64,000 bases of DNA from Methylobacterium brachiatum (lineage in GTDB: Bacteria; Pseudomonadota; Alphaproteobacteria; Rhizobiales; Beijerinckiaceae). Each line of letters opens with the position of its first letter. Within the stretch, counting starts at the first letter, position 1. The DNA lies in contig NZ_JAJALK010000004.1 in NCBI RefSeq assembly GCF_020523825.1, positions 186,001 to 250,000 of the forward strand, given 5' to 3'. Shown here one piece after another: positions 57,710-64,000 of the stretch. The translations under genes were made by a program, and so were the position numbers. Under the pieces are notes generated by a model. It saw nothing but the letters and a program-made list of their open reading frames with translations. It ran no database searches and was not told the DNA's origin.

Positions 57710-59079
57710 CAGACGGTCTCCGGTCTCACGCGCTCGGTCGCGGCGGCCGGTCGGCCCGCCGTGCCGCCGCGGCCCGCCCCCGTCGCGCCCGGCCGGACCG
57801 CCAGGAAGGTAATCGTCGCGGAGGCGAGCGCGCAGGCGGCGAGGAAATACAGGCCGGCCTCATAGGTGCCGGTGGCGTCCTTCAGCCAGCCCAGGACGTA
57901 GGGGCCGACGAAGCCGCCGAGATTGCCGATCGCATTGATCAGCGCAATGCCCCCGGCCGCGGCCGGTCCCGACAGGAACTCGCCGGGCATCGCCCAGAAG
58001 GCGGGCTTGGTGCCGTAGAGCCCGATCGCGGCCACGGACATCGCCGTGAGCGACCAGAGGCTGCCTAGCATCGGCCCCGCGGCGATCAGGCCGAGCATGG
58101 CGATCACCCCGGCGACCACGAAGTGCCAGCGCCGCTCGTCGTTCCGGTCCGACGACCAGCTCCAGGCGACCATCCCCACCGTGCCGACGACGTAGGGGAC
58201 CGCCGTGGCCAGGCCGGTCTCCCAGTCCGTGAGCTTCAGGCTCTTGAGGATCGGCGGCAGGAAGAAGGTGATGCCGTAGGTCGCCGTGCCGATGAAGAAG
58301 TAGATCGCCGCGAGCGCCAGCACCCGGCGGTCGGTCAGCGCCTGCTTGAGCGTGAAATGCCCGTGCGCCTGGACCGTGTTCCGGCGCTCGGCCTCCAACG
58401 TGTCCTCAAGCCAGGTTCGCTCCTCGGGCGCCAGCCAGGCGGCCTTGGCGGGGCGGTCGGTCATCAAGGCGAGCACGACGAAGGCCAGCAGGATCGAGGG
58501 CACCGCTTCCAGGATGAACAGCCACTGCCAGCCGTACAGACCGAGCACGCCGTCGAGCTGGAGCAGCGCGCCGGAGATCACCGCCGTGAGGGCGTTCGAG
58601 CCCGGCACCGCCAGGAACAGGGCCGCCACCACCCGGGCCCGGTAGCGCCGGGGAAACCAGTAGGTGAAGTACAGGATCATGCCCGGGAAGAAGCCGGCCT
58701 CGGCCACCCCGAGCAGGAAGCGCATCGTCAGGAAGCTCACCGGTCCGGTGATGAAGGCCATGGCGCCCGCGACCAGGCCCCAGGTGACCATGATCCGGGC
58801 GATCCAGAGCCTAGCGCCGTTGCGCTCCAGGAGGAGGTTGCTCGGTATCTCGAAGATGACGTAGCCGAGGAAGAAGATCCCCGCGCCCCAGCCGTAAATG
58901 GTCGCCGAGAAGCCGAACTCCCGGTTCAGCCCGAACGAGGCGAAGCCCACATTCGTGCGGTCCATGTAGGCGATGAAGTAGATCAACACGATGAGCGGCA
59001 GCAGCCGCCACGAAACCTTCGCGACCGTGCGCCGCTCGATCTCCGGCAGCGCCGAGACCGCAGGCATGCCCCCCGACAT
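57709..59079 (-). CDS. MFS transporter (anion:cation symporter family)
   Basis: Inner-membrane carrier of the ACS group, which imports hexuronates, galactonate, phthalate and similar organic anions; 456 residues, twelve helices. Signatures include LIVLIYFIAYMDRTNVGFAS in helix 1, the GVAEAGFFPGMILYFTYWFPRRYRAR loop (quoted as GVAEAGFFPGMILYFTYWF, PRRYRAR), and WSWSSDRNDERRWH between helices 8 and 9. GGGAGGGGG precedes ATG 59079. Coupled to the dehydratase by a 1-base overlap (TGATG), so it likely imports the sugar acid used there. Confidence 0.9.
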   Translation of the reverse strand: MSGGMPAVSALPEIERRTVAKVSWRLLPLIVLIYFIAYMDRTNVGFASFGLNREFGFSATIYGWGAGIFFLGYVIFEIPSNLLLERNGARLWIARIMVTWGLVAGAMAFITGPVSFLTMRFLLGVAEAGFFPGMILYFTYWFPRRYRARVVAALFLAVPGSNALTAVISGALLQLDGVLGLYGWQWLFILEAVPSILLAFVVLALMTDRPAKAAWLAPEERTWLEDTLEAERRNTVQAHGHFTLKQALTDRRVLALAAIYFFIGTATYGITFFLPPILKSLKLTDWETGLATAVPYVVGTVGMVAWSWSSDRNDERRWHFVVAGVIAMLGLIAAGPMLGSLWSLTAMSVAAIGLYGTKPAFWAMPGEFLSGPAAAGGIALINAIGNLGGFVGPYVLGWLKDATGTYEAGLYFLAACALASATITFLAVRPGATGAGRGGTAGRPAAATERVRPETV

Positions 59080-59139
59080 AGCCCCCTCCCAATCTTGCGT
59101 TTTCGGTGCCGGCTTCACGCCGATCGGTATCGGGCGCCG

Positions 59140-59868
59140 TCAGCGCCCGTTCTGCTTCCGCCACGCGGCGAAGTCGGCGAGACTCTGCTCGTCGGTGGCG
59201 GGATAGAGGCCCAGGATGGAGCGGCCCTTGCGGACCTCCTCGGTGACGAAATCCTCGTAGGCGGTCATCTCGACGGCCTCGTCGGCGATCTCGTCGGCGA
59301 GGTGGGCGGGAATCACCGCCACGCCGTCGCCGTCACCCACGATCACGTCGCCCGGGAAGACCGGGGCGTCGCCGCAGCCGATCGGCACGTTGATGTCGAT
59401 CGCCTGATGATGGGTGAGGTTGGTCGGCGCCGAGGGACGCACATGGTAGCTCGGCATGTCGAGTCGGGCGATCTCGTCGGCGTCGCGAAAGCCGCCGTCG
59501 GTGACGAGACCGGCGCAGCCGCGCACCATCAGCCGCGTCGCCAGGATCGAGCCGGCCGAGGCCGCGCGCGCATCCTTGCGGCTGTCGATCACGAACACCG
59601 CGCCGGGCGGGCATTCCTCCACCGCCTTGCGCTGCGGATGCGCCCGGTCCCGGAACACCGTGATCGGGTTCAGGTCCTCGCGGGCCGGGATGTAGCGCAG
59701 GGTGAAGGCCTCGCCGACCATCGTGGCGCCGCCGCCTTTGAGCGGGCGCACGCCCTGGATCATCTGGTTGCGCAGGCCGCGCTTGAACAAGGCGGTCATC
59801 AGCGTCGCCGTGCTGACGGTCTTGAGCTTGTCACGCGTCGCGATGGATAGCCTGGGCATCCGCATCAT
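59140..59868 (-). CDS. RraA family protein (aldolase/decarboxylase-like)
   Basis: Member of the RraA family, 242 residues. Despite the name from RNase E inhibition, many are class II 4-hydroxy-4-methyl-2-oxoglutarate aldolases or oxaloacetate decarboxylases. Conserved parts are the N-terminal STATLMTALFKRG, the metal/substrate loop PGDVIVGDGDGVAVIP with the catalytic acid, and GCAGLVTDGGFRD for the active-site Arg/Asp pair. Start ATG 59868; the ATG at 59859, giving MPRLSIATRD, suits the AGGGGG better. In this sugar-acid cluster it may cleave a keto acid to pyruvate. A GntR-type site lies 73 bases upstream. Confidence 0.88.
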   Translation of the reverse strand: MMRMPRLSIATRDKLKTVSTATLMTALFKRGLRNQMIQGVRPLKGGGATMVGEAFTLRYIPAREDLNPITVFRDRAHPQRKAVEECPPGAVFVIDSRKDARAASAGSILATRLMVRGCAGLVTDGGFRDADEIARLDMPSYHVRPSAPTNLTHHQAIDINVPIGCGDAPVFPGDVIVGDGDGVAVIPAHLADEIADEAVEMTAYEDFVTEEVRKGRSILGLYPATDEQSLADFAAWRKQNGR

Positions 59869-59940
59869 CCCCCTGAAAGCGGTCGCCGTCGAACCCGGAT
59901 CATCGAGGATCCGGCCGGCGCAGATGCGCCCTGGGCGACC

Positions 59941-59954
59941 AGTGATATCTCAGG
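59941..59954. promoter_or_regulatory. Candidate GntR operator, site 1
   Basis: AGTGATATCTCAGG, whose complement CCTGAGATATCACT matches site 2 at 60774 in 12 of 14 positions. It sits midway between the divergent rraA-like and GntR genes, 73 bases from each start, well placed to control both. Confidence 0.65.
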
Positions 59955-60027
59955 GCTTGAGTAGGACGCCCACCGGAGCCATTGTCAACCGGATCAGGCG
60001 GGGGCTTCGGGACAGACGGGGGGCAGC

Positions 60028-60738
60028 TTGGCCGGGGAGCGGATTTTGTCGGCGGGCGCCGACGCGTTCGGAATGCAGGTCGATGCCAGGCGGCCGCGTT
60101 CCCTGTCCGAGACCGCCTACGACGCGATCGAGCAGATGATCATCAGCCGGCGCCTCGCGCCGGGCGCGATGGTGTCGGAGGGGGAGCTCGGTGCGGAACT
60201 GGCCCTCGGGCGCACCCCGGTCCGCGAGGCCCTGGCGCGCCTCAAGGCGATCGGCTTCGTCGAAGTCCATCCGCGCCGCGGCGTGCTGGTCACGCAGGTG
60301 GACATCATCAAGCACCTCGAGCTGCTGGAAGTCCGGCGCCCGCTCGACGAATTGGTCGCCCGCTGCGTGATCGCCCGCGCCTCGGACGACGACATGGCGA
60401 CCTTGCAGGCGCGCACCGAGGGCCTGCTCGCGGCCGCCGCGGCCCGGGACCGCGAGGTCTATTTCCGCCTGAAGCGCGCCCTGCACGAGGCGATGGTCGC
60501 GGCGGCGTACAACACGACCCTGACCGGCACGATGGGCCCGCTCCACGCCCAGTCGCGGCGCTTCTGGTACGCCCACGAACCCACCGCCAGCTTCCTCGAC
60601 TGCGCCGGCATCCATGCGGCGATCGTGGCCGGGATCGCCGCTCGCAACATCGAGCGGGCGCTTGCCGAAATCGGCAGGCTGTTCGACCTCCTCGACCGGA
60701 TGACGCGCCGGGCCCTCGACCGCCAGCCCCTGGTCTGA
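60028..60738 (+). CDS. GntR family regulator (FCD type)
   Basis: GntR regulator with N-terminal winged helix and C-terminal FCD ligand domain, 236 residues. The HTH includes LAPGAMVSEGELGAELALGR and TPVREALARLKAIGFVEVHPRRG (in part); the FCD domain has VRRPLDELVARCVIARA and the metal-binding histidine in LKRALHEAMVAAAY and the late DCAGIHAAIVAGIA with another. Starts at TTG 60028 preceded by a run of G, or at ATG 60073. It likely responds to a sugar acid and controls rraA/MFS/dehydratase on one side and the ThDP enzyme/dehydrogenase on the other. Confidence 0.9.
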   Translation: MAGERILSAGADAFGMQVDARRPRSLSETAYDAIEQMIISRRLAPGAMVSEGELGAELALGRTPVREALARLKAIGFVEVHPRRGVLVTQVDIIKHLELLEVRRPLDELVARCVIARASDDDMATLQARTEGLLAAAAARDREVYFRLKRALHEAMVAAAYNTTLTGTMGPLHAQSRRFWYAHEPTASFLDCAGIHAAIVAGIAARNIERALAEIGRLFDLLDRMTRRALDRQPLV

Positions 60739-60773
60739 CAGGTTGACCATGCCGCCCGCAGCCCTATCTTGGG

Positions 60774-60787
60774 ACTGAGATATCAGT
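60774..60787. promoter_or_regulatory. Candidate GntR operator, site 2
   Basis: ACTGAGATATCAGT, with 5-bp perfect arms ACTGA and TCAGT. It lies 35 bases after the GntR gene stop and 104 bases before the ThDP-enzyme start. It shares CTGAGATATCA with site 1 at 59941 on the opposite strand. Confidence 0.7.
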
Positions 60788-60890
60788 CGCATCCCAGGAA
60801 ACGGCATCGGCCAGGCCAAGGCCGCGACAGGCCGGCCGGCTGCTCCTGGGGACATGCTCCGGGGCGCCGTCAACGCCAGGGAGAAACGAC

Positions 60891-62561
60891 TTGAGCGGAT
60901 TGCCCCAACGCACCGGCGCGCAGGTGCTCGTCGATCAGCTGATCGCCCAGGGCGTGGAGCGGGTCACCTGCGTCCCCGGCGAGAGCTACCTGGCCGTGCT
61001 CGATGCGCTGCGCGACAGCGGCATCGACGTGCTCGTCTGCCGCCAGGAAGGCGGCGCCGCGATCATGGCCGAGGCCGCCGGCAAGCTCACGGGCCGCCCC
61101 GGCATCTGCTTCGTCACCCGCGGGCCCGGGGCCACCAACGCCTCGGCGGGCGTCCATATCGCGCGCCAGGATTCGACCCCGATGATCCTGTTCGTCGGCC
61201 AGATCGCCCGGGCGATGCGGGACCGGGAAGCATTCCAGGAGGTCGATTACCGGCAGATGTTCGGCGGCCTGGCCAAATGGGCGGTGGAGATCGACGACGC
61301 GGCCCGCATCCCGGAGATCCTCGCTCGGGCCTTCCGGGTCGCGCTCCAGGGCCGGCCGGGCCCGGTGGTGATCGCCCTGCCGGAGGACATGCTCGACGAT
61401 GTCGCGGCGGTGGCCGACGCCCCGCGGGTCGTCCCGGCCGAGCCGGCGCCGGCGCCGGGCGATGTGGAGCGGCTGGGCGCGCTGCTCGCCGCGGCGCGGC
61501 AGCCGATGGTGTTGCTCGGCGGCGCGCGCTGGACCGAATTGGCCCGCACGGCCCTGGCCGCATGGGCGGAGCGCCACGACGTGCCGGTGGCGGTGTCGTT
61601 CCGGCGCGCCAACCTGTTCTCCGCCGACCACCCGAATTTCGCCGGCGAGCTCGGGATCGGGCCGAACCCGGCCCTCCTGGCCCGGATCAGGGAGTCCGAC
61701 CTGCTGCTCATGGTCGGCGGGCGGCTGTCGGAGATGCCGGCCCAATCCTACGGCCTCCTCGGCATTCCCAATCCCGGCCTGCCGCTGGTCCATGTCCACC
61801 CGGACCCAGCGGAACTCGGCCGGGTCTACCAGCCGGCGCTGGCGATCCAGGCCACCCCGGAGGCGTTCTGCGCGGCCCTGCCGACCTATGATGCCCCCCG
61901 GACCGGCCGCGCCGCCGAGGCGCACGCCTCCTACCGCGCCTGGTCGGAAACCCCGGAGCCGAAGCCCGGGTCATTCCAGTACGGCGCGGCGATCGCCTGG
62001 CTGCGCGAGCGGCTGCCGCCGGACGCGGTGATCTGCAACGGCGCCGGCAACTTCGCCACCTGGGTGCACCGCTACTACCGGTTCCGCGCCTTCGGCACGC
62101 AGCTCGCCCCGACCTCGGGCTCGATGGGCTACGGCCTGCCCGCCGCCGTGATGGCCAAGCGCAGCCTCCCCGAGCGGATCGTCGTGACGCTCGCCGGCGA
62201 CGGCGACGTGATGATGACCGTGCAGGAATTCGCCACCGCCGTGCAGTACGGCGTCGCCATCATCGTCGTGGTCCTCGACAACGGCATGTACGGCACGATC
62301 CGGATGCACCAGGAGCGCGAGTATCCCGGGCGCGTCTCGGCGACCGAGCTGCGCAATCCCGATTTCGCCGCCCTGGCCCGCTCCTGCGGCGGCCACGGCG
62401 AGCGCGTCGAGCGGACCGAAGAGTTCGCCCCGGCCTTCGAGCGCAGCCTCGCCGCCGGCCTGCCGGCGATGATCCACTGCCTCGTCGATCCGGAGGCGCT
62501 GACACCGACCATGACCCTCGCGGCGATCCGCGCGAAGGCCCTGGCGGCACGCGAGGGCTGA
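60891..62561 (+). CDS. Thiamine diphosphate-dependent enzyme, acetolactate synthase-like
   Basis: ThDP enzyme of the IlvB/benzoylformate-decarboxylase superfamily, 556 residues. The PYR domain has VTCVPGESYLAVLDAL and the activating glutamate in CRQEGGAAIMAEAAGKLTG; the central domain follows (about 195-330); the PP domain carries TSGSMGYGLPAAVMAKR and the ThDP motif AGDGDVMMTVQEFATAVQYG with VVLDNGMYG. It starts at TTG 60891 with AGGGAG 8 bases upstream. No small regulatory subunit is present, so a biosynthetic acetolactate synthase is unlikely. In this cluster it may decarboxylate or carboligate a 2-keto acid from sugar-acid breakdown; product unknown. Confidence 0.88.
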   Translation: MSGLPQRTGAQVLVDQLIAQGVERVTCVPGESYLAVLDALRDSGIDVLVCRQEGGAAIMAEAAGKLTGRPGICFVTRGPGATNASAGVHIARQDSTPMILFVGQIARAMRDREAFQEVDYRQMFGGLAKWAVEIDDAARIPEILARAFRVALQGRPGPVVIALPEDMLDDVAAVADAPRVVPAEPAPAPGDVERLGALLAAARQPMVLLGGARWTELARTALAAWAERHDVPVAVSFRRANLFSADHPNFAGELGIGPNPALLARIRESDLLLMVGGRLSEMPAQSYGLLGIPNPGLPLVHVHPDPAELGRVYQPALAIQATPEAFCAALPTYDAPRTGRAAEAHASYRAWSETPEPKPGSFQYGAAIAWLRERLPPDAVICNGAGNFATWVHRYYRFRAFGTQLAPTSGSMGYGLPAAVMAKRSLPERIVVTLAGDGDVMMTVQEFATAVQYGVAIIVVVLDNGMYGTIRMHQEREYPGRVSATELRNPDFAALARSCGGHGERVERTEEFAPAFERSLAAGLPAMIHCLVDPEALTPTMTLAAIRAKALAAREG

Positions 62562-62624
62562 GAGGCCTTCCCTGAACACCGACCCGGTGCGGATCCTCCG
62601 TACCCATACGAACAGGAGTCGACG

Positions 62625-64000
62625 ATGACCGTGCGTGGCGAAAACCTGATCGGCGCCCAGGCCCAGCGAGGCACGCAGGCGGCATTCCGGGCCGTGGAGG
62701 CGGCCACCGGCCAGGCCCTGGAGCCCGAGTTCCCCGGCGCGAGCCTCCAGGATCTCGACCGGGCCTGCGCCCTGGCGGAGGCCGCCTTCGACACCTACCG
62801 CGAGACCGATCCGGAGACCCGGGCGGCCTTCCTCGAGACGATCGCCGCCAACATCCTCGATATCGGCGACGACCTCGTCACCCACTGCATGCAGGAGACC
62901 GGGCTGCCCCGGCCGCGGATCGAGGGCGAGCGCGGCCGCACCGTCGGCCAGCTGCGCCTGTTCGCCGGCGTGTTGCGCGAGGGCAGCGCCTTCGAGATCC
63001 GCATCGACCCGGCCCTGCCGGACCGCAAGCCGCTGCCGCGGCCGGACCTGCGCCTGCGCAAGGTCGCGCTCGGACCGGTGGCGGTGTTCGGCGCCAGCAA
63101 CTTCCCGCTCGCCTTCTCGGTGGCCGGGGGCGACACCGCCTCGGCGCTGGCGGCCGGCTGCCCGGTGATCGTCAAGGCCCATCCGGCCCATCCCGGCACC
63201 TCGGAGCTGGTCGGCCGGGCGATCCAGAAGGCGGTGGCCGCGAGCGGCTTGCCCGAAGGGGTGTTCGCGCTGCTGTTCGATGCCGGCCAGTCGATTGGGC
63301 AGGGGCTGGTGGCCGATCCCCGCATCGCCGCGGTGGGCTTCACCGGATCGCGCCGGGGCGGCACCGCCCTGATGGAGATCGCGGCCAAGCGCCCGCGGCC
63401 GATCCCGGTCTATGCCGAGATGAGCAGCATCAACCCGGTCCTGCTGTTCCCGGGCGCCCTGGCGGCCCGGGGCGAGGCGATCGGCCGGGCCTTCGCGGCC
63501 TCCCTGACGCTCGGCGCCGGCCAGTTCTGCACCAATCCGGGCCTGATCCTGGCGGTACCGGGCCCGGGCCTCGACGCCTTCCTGGCCTCGGCCACGGCCG
63601 CCCTGCGGGAGACGCCCGCCGCGACCATGCTGACCCCGGGCATCCACAAGGCCTATTGCGAGGGCGTCGCGCGGCTCGCCGGCCACGCCGCGGTCACGCG
63701 CCTCGCCGAGGGACCGGAAGGCGCCGCGACCCAGGGCCGGGCGGCCCTGTTCGCCACCGATTCGAGCGCCTTCCTGGCGGAGCCCGAGCTGCAGGAGGAG
63801 ATGTTCGGCGCCGCGGCCCTGGTGGTGCGCTGCCCCGACCTCGCCGCGATGCGGAAGGTTCTGGAGCATCTCGAAGGCCAGCTCACCGCCTCCCTGCACA
63901 TCACGCCCGAGGACCATGCGGCCGTGCAGGACCTGCTGCCACTGCTGGAGCGCCGGGTCGGCCGCATCCTGGTCGACGGCTTCGGCACCGGGGTGGAGGT
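62625..64000 (+). CDS. Aldehyde dehydrogenase, 2-oxoglutarate semialdehyde (2,5-dioxopentanoate)-type, 3'-truncated
   Basis: NADP-type aldehyde dehydrogenase that continues past the right edge; 458 codons are visible and open. Landmarks are [20 protein letters not shown] in the cofactor domain, [24 protein letters not shown], the general base in [12 protein letters not shown] and the nucleophile cysteine in [11 protein letters not shown]. The SSINP block and HPAHP are typical of alpha-ketoglutaric semialdehyde dehydrogenases at the end of arabonate, xylonate and glucarate routes, giving 2-oxoglutarate. AGGAG precedes ATG 62625. It lies 63 bases after the ThDP enzyme gene, in the same operon. 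Confidence 0.88.
   Translation, partial: MTVRGENLIGAQAQRGTQAAFRAVEAATGQALEPEFPGASLQDLDRACALAEAAFDTYRETDPETRAAFLETIAANILDIGDDLVTHCMQETGLPRPRIEGERGRTVGQLRLFAGVLREGSAFEIRIDPALPDRKPLPRPDLRLRKVALGPVAVFGASNFPLAFSVAGGDTASALAAGCPVIVKAHPAHPGTSELVGRAIQKAVAASGLPEGVFALLFDAGQSIGQGLVADPRIAAVGFTGSRRGGTALMEIAAKRPRPIPVYAEMSSINPVLLFPGALAARGEAIGRAFAASLTLGAGQFCTNPGLILAVPGPGLDAFLASATAALRETPAATMLTPGIHKAYCEGVARLAGHAAVTRLAEGPEGAATQGRAALFATDSSAFLAEPELQEEMFGAAALVVRCPDLAAMRKVLEHLEGQLTASLHITPEDHAAVQDLLPLLERRVGRILVDGFGTGVE

Overview
The window is high-GC alphaproteobacterial chromosome, most consistent with Methylobacterium or a close relative (Methylobacteriaceae). The pointers are an aerobic bacteriochlorophyll locus (bchD, bchO), a XoxF-type PQQ methanol dehydrogenase with a lanthanide signature, very high GC with short intergenic gaps, and several families of hairpin-forming dispersed repeats between genes. 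I found no rRNA, tRNA, CRISPR, transposase or prophage. The assignment rests on remembered family features, not on a search.

Layout. 1-2.8 kb: end of bchD (cut by the left edge) and bchO. 2.9-8 kb: a class I glutamine amidotransferase, a YqcI/YcgG heme-type N-oxygenase next to a DUF1989 protein, an AT-rich segment bounded by inverted repeats, a chemoreceptor and a VOC protein. 8-10.9 kb (minus strand): a complete class I P450 system (ferredoxin, reductase, P450) with an 11-bp inverted repeat in its leader. 11.7-22.6 kb (minus strand): acyl-CoA catabolism genes (acyl-CoA ligase, two SDRs, a phosphotransferase, an acyl-CoA dehydrogenase) downstream of a Liv-type ABC transporter whose two ATPases are fused into one protein. 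22.9-28.2 kb (plus strand): divergent beta-keto-acid genes (cyclase, 3-hydroxyacyl-CoA dehydrogenase, SDR, BKACE) and a second Liv-type binding protein. 28-35.5 kb: a PdxI-like reductase with a divergent LysR gene, the XoxF-like dehydrogenase, a LOG hydrolase, a LysM protein and a MocR regulator with a candidate operator. 35.6-44.2 kb: a DUF1127 protein, an Atm1-type exporter, a SsuABC-like transporter, a 3-hydroxyisobutyrate-dehydrogenase-family protein, dctA and an overlapping ROK kinase. 44.6-48.3 kb: an orphan HypX (CO-ligand synthesis for NiFe hydrogenase), a bestrophin and a histidine phosphatase. 48.4-54.6 kb: a methionine/folate locus made of an ArsR-methyltransferase fusion regulator (SahR-like) with a palindrome over its own start codon, metF, a frameshifted small gene and metH. 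54.9-64 kb: a sugar-acid locus under a GntR regulator, containing an SMP-30 lactonase, an arabonate-type IlvD/Edd dehydratase, an MFS carrier, a RraA-family protein, a thiamine-diphosphate enzyme and a 2-oxoglutarate-semialdehyde-type dehydrogenase that runs off the right edge.

How genes work together. The clearest functional units are the P450 electron-transfer operon, the fused-ATPase Liv transporter with its acyl-CoA genes, the SahR-metF-metH methyl cycle, and the GntR sugar-acid regulon, where two near-identical 14-bp sites lie in front of the two divergent gene groups. The points most worth following are the GntR regulon with its unusual RraA plus ThDP enzyme content, the YqcI/YcgG-DUF1989 pair, the orphan HypX, the XoxF-like enzyme without neighbouring xoxG/xoxJ, and the AT-rich inverted-repeat element at 5.5 kb.
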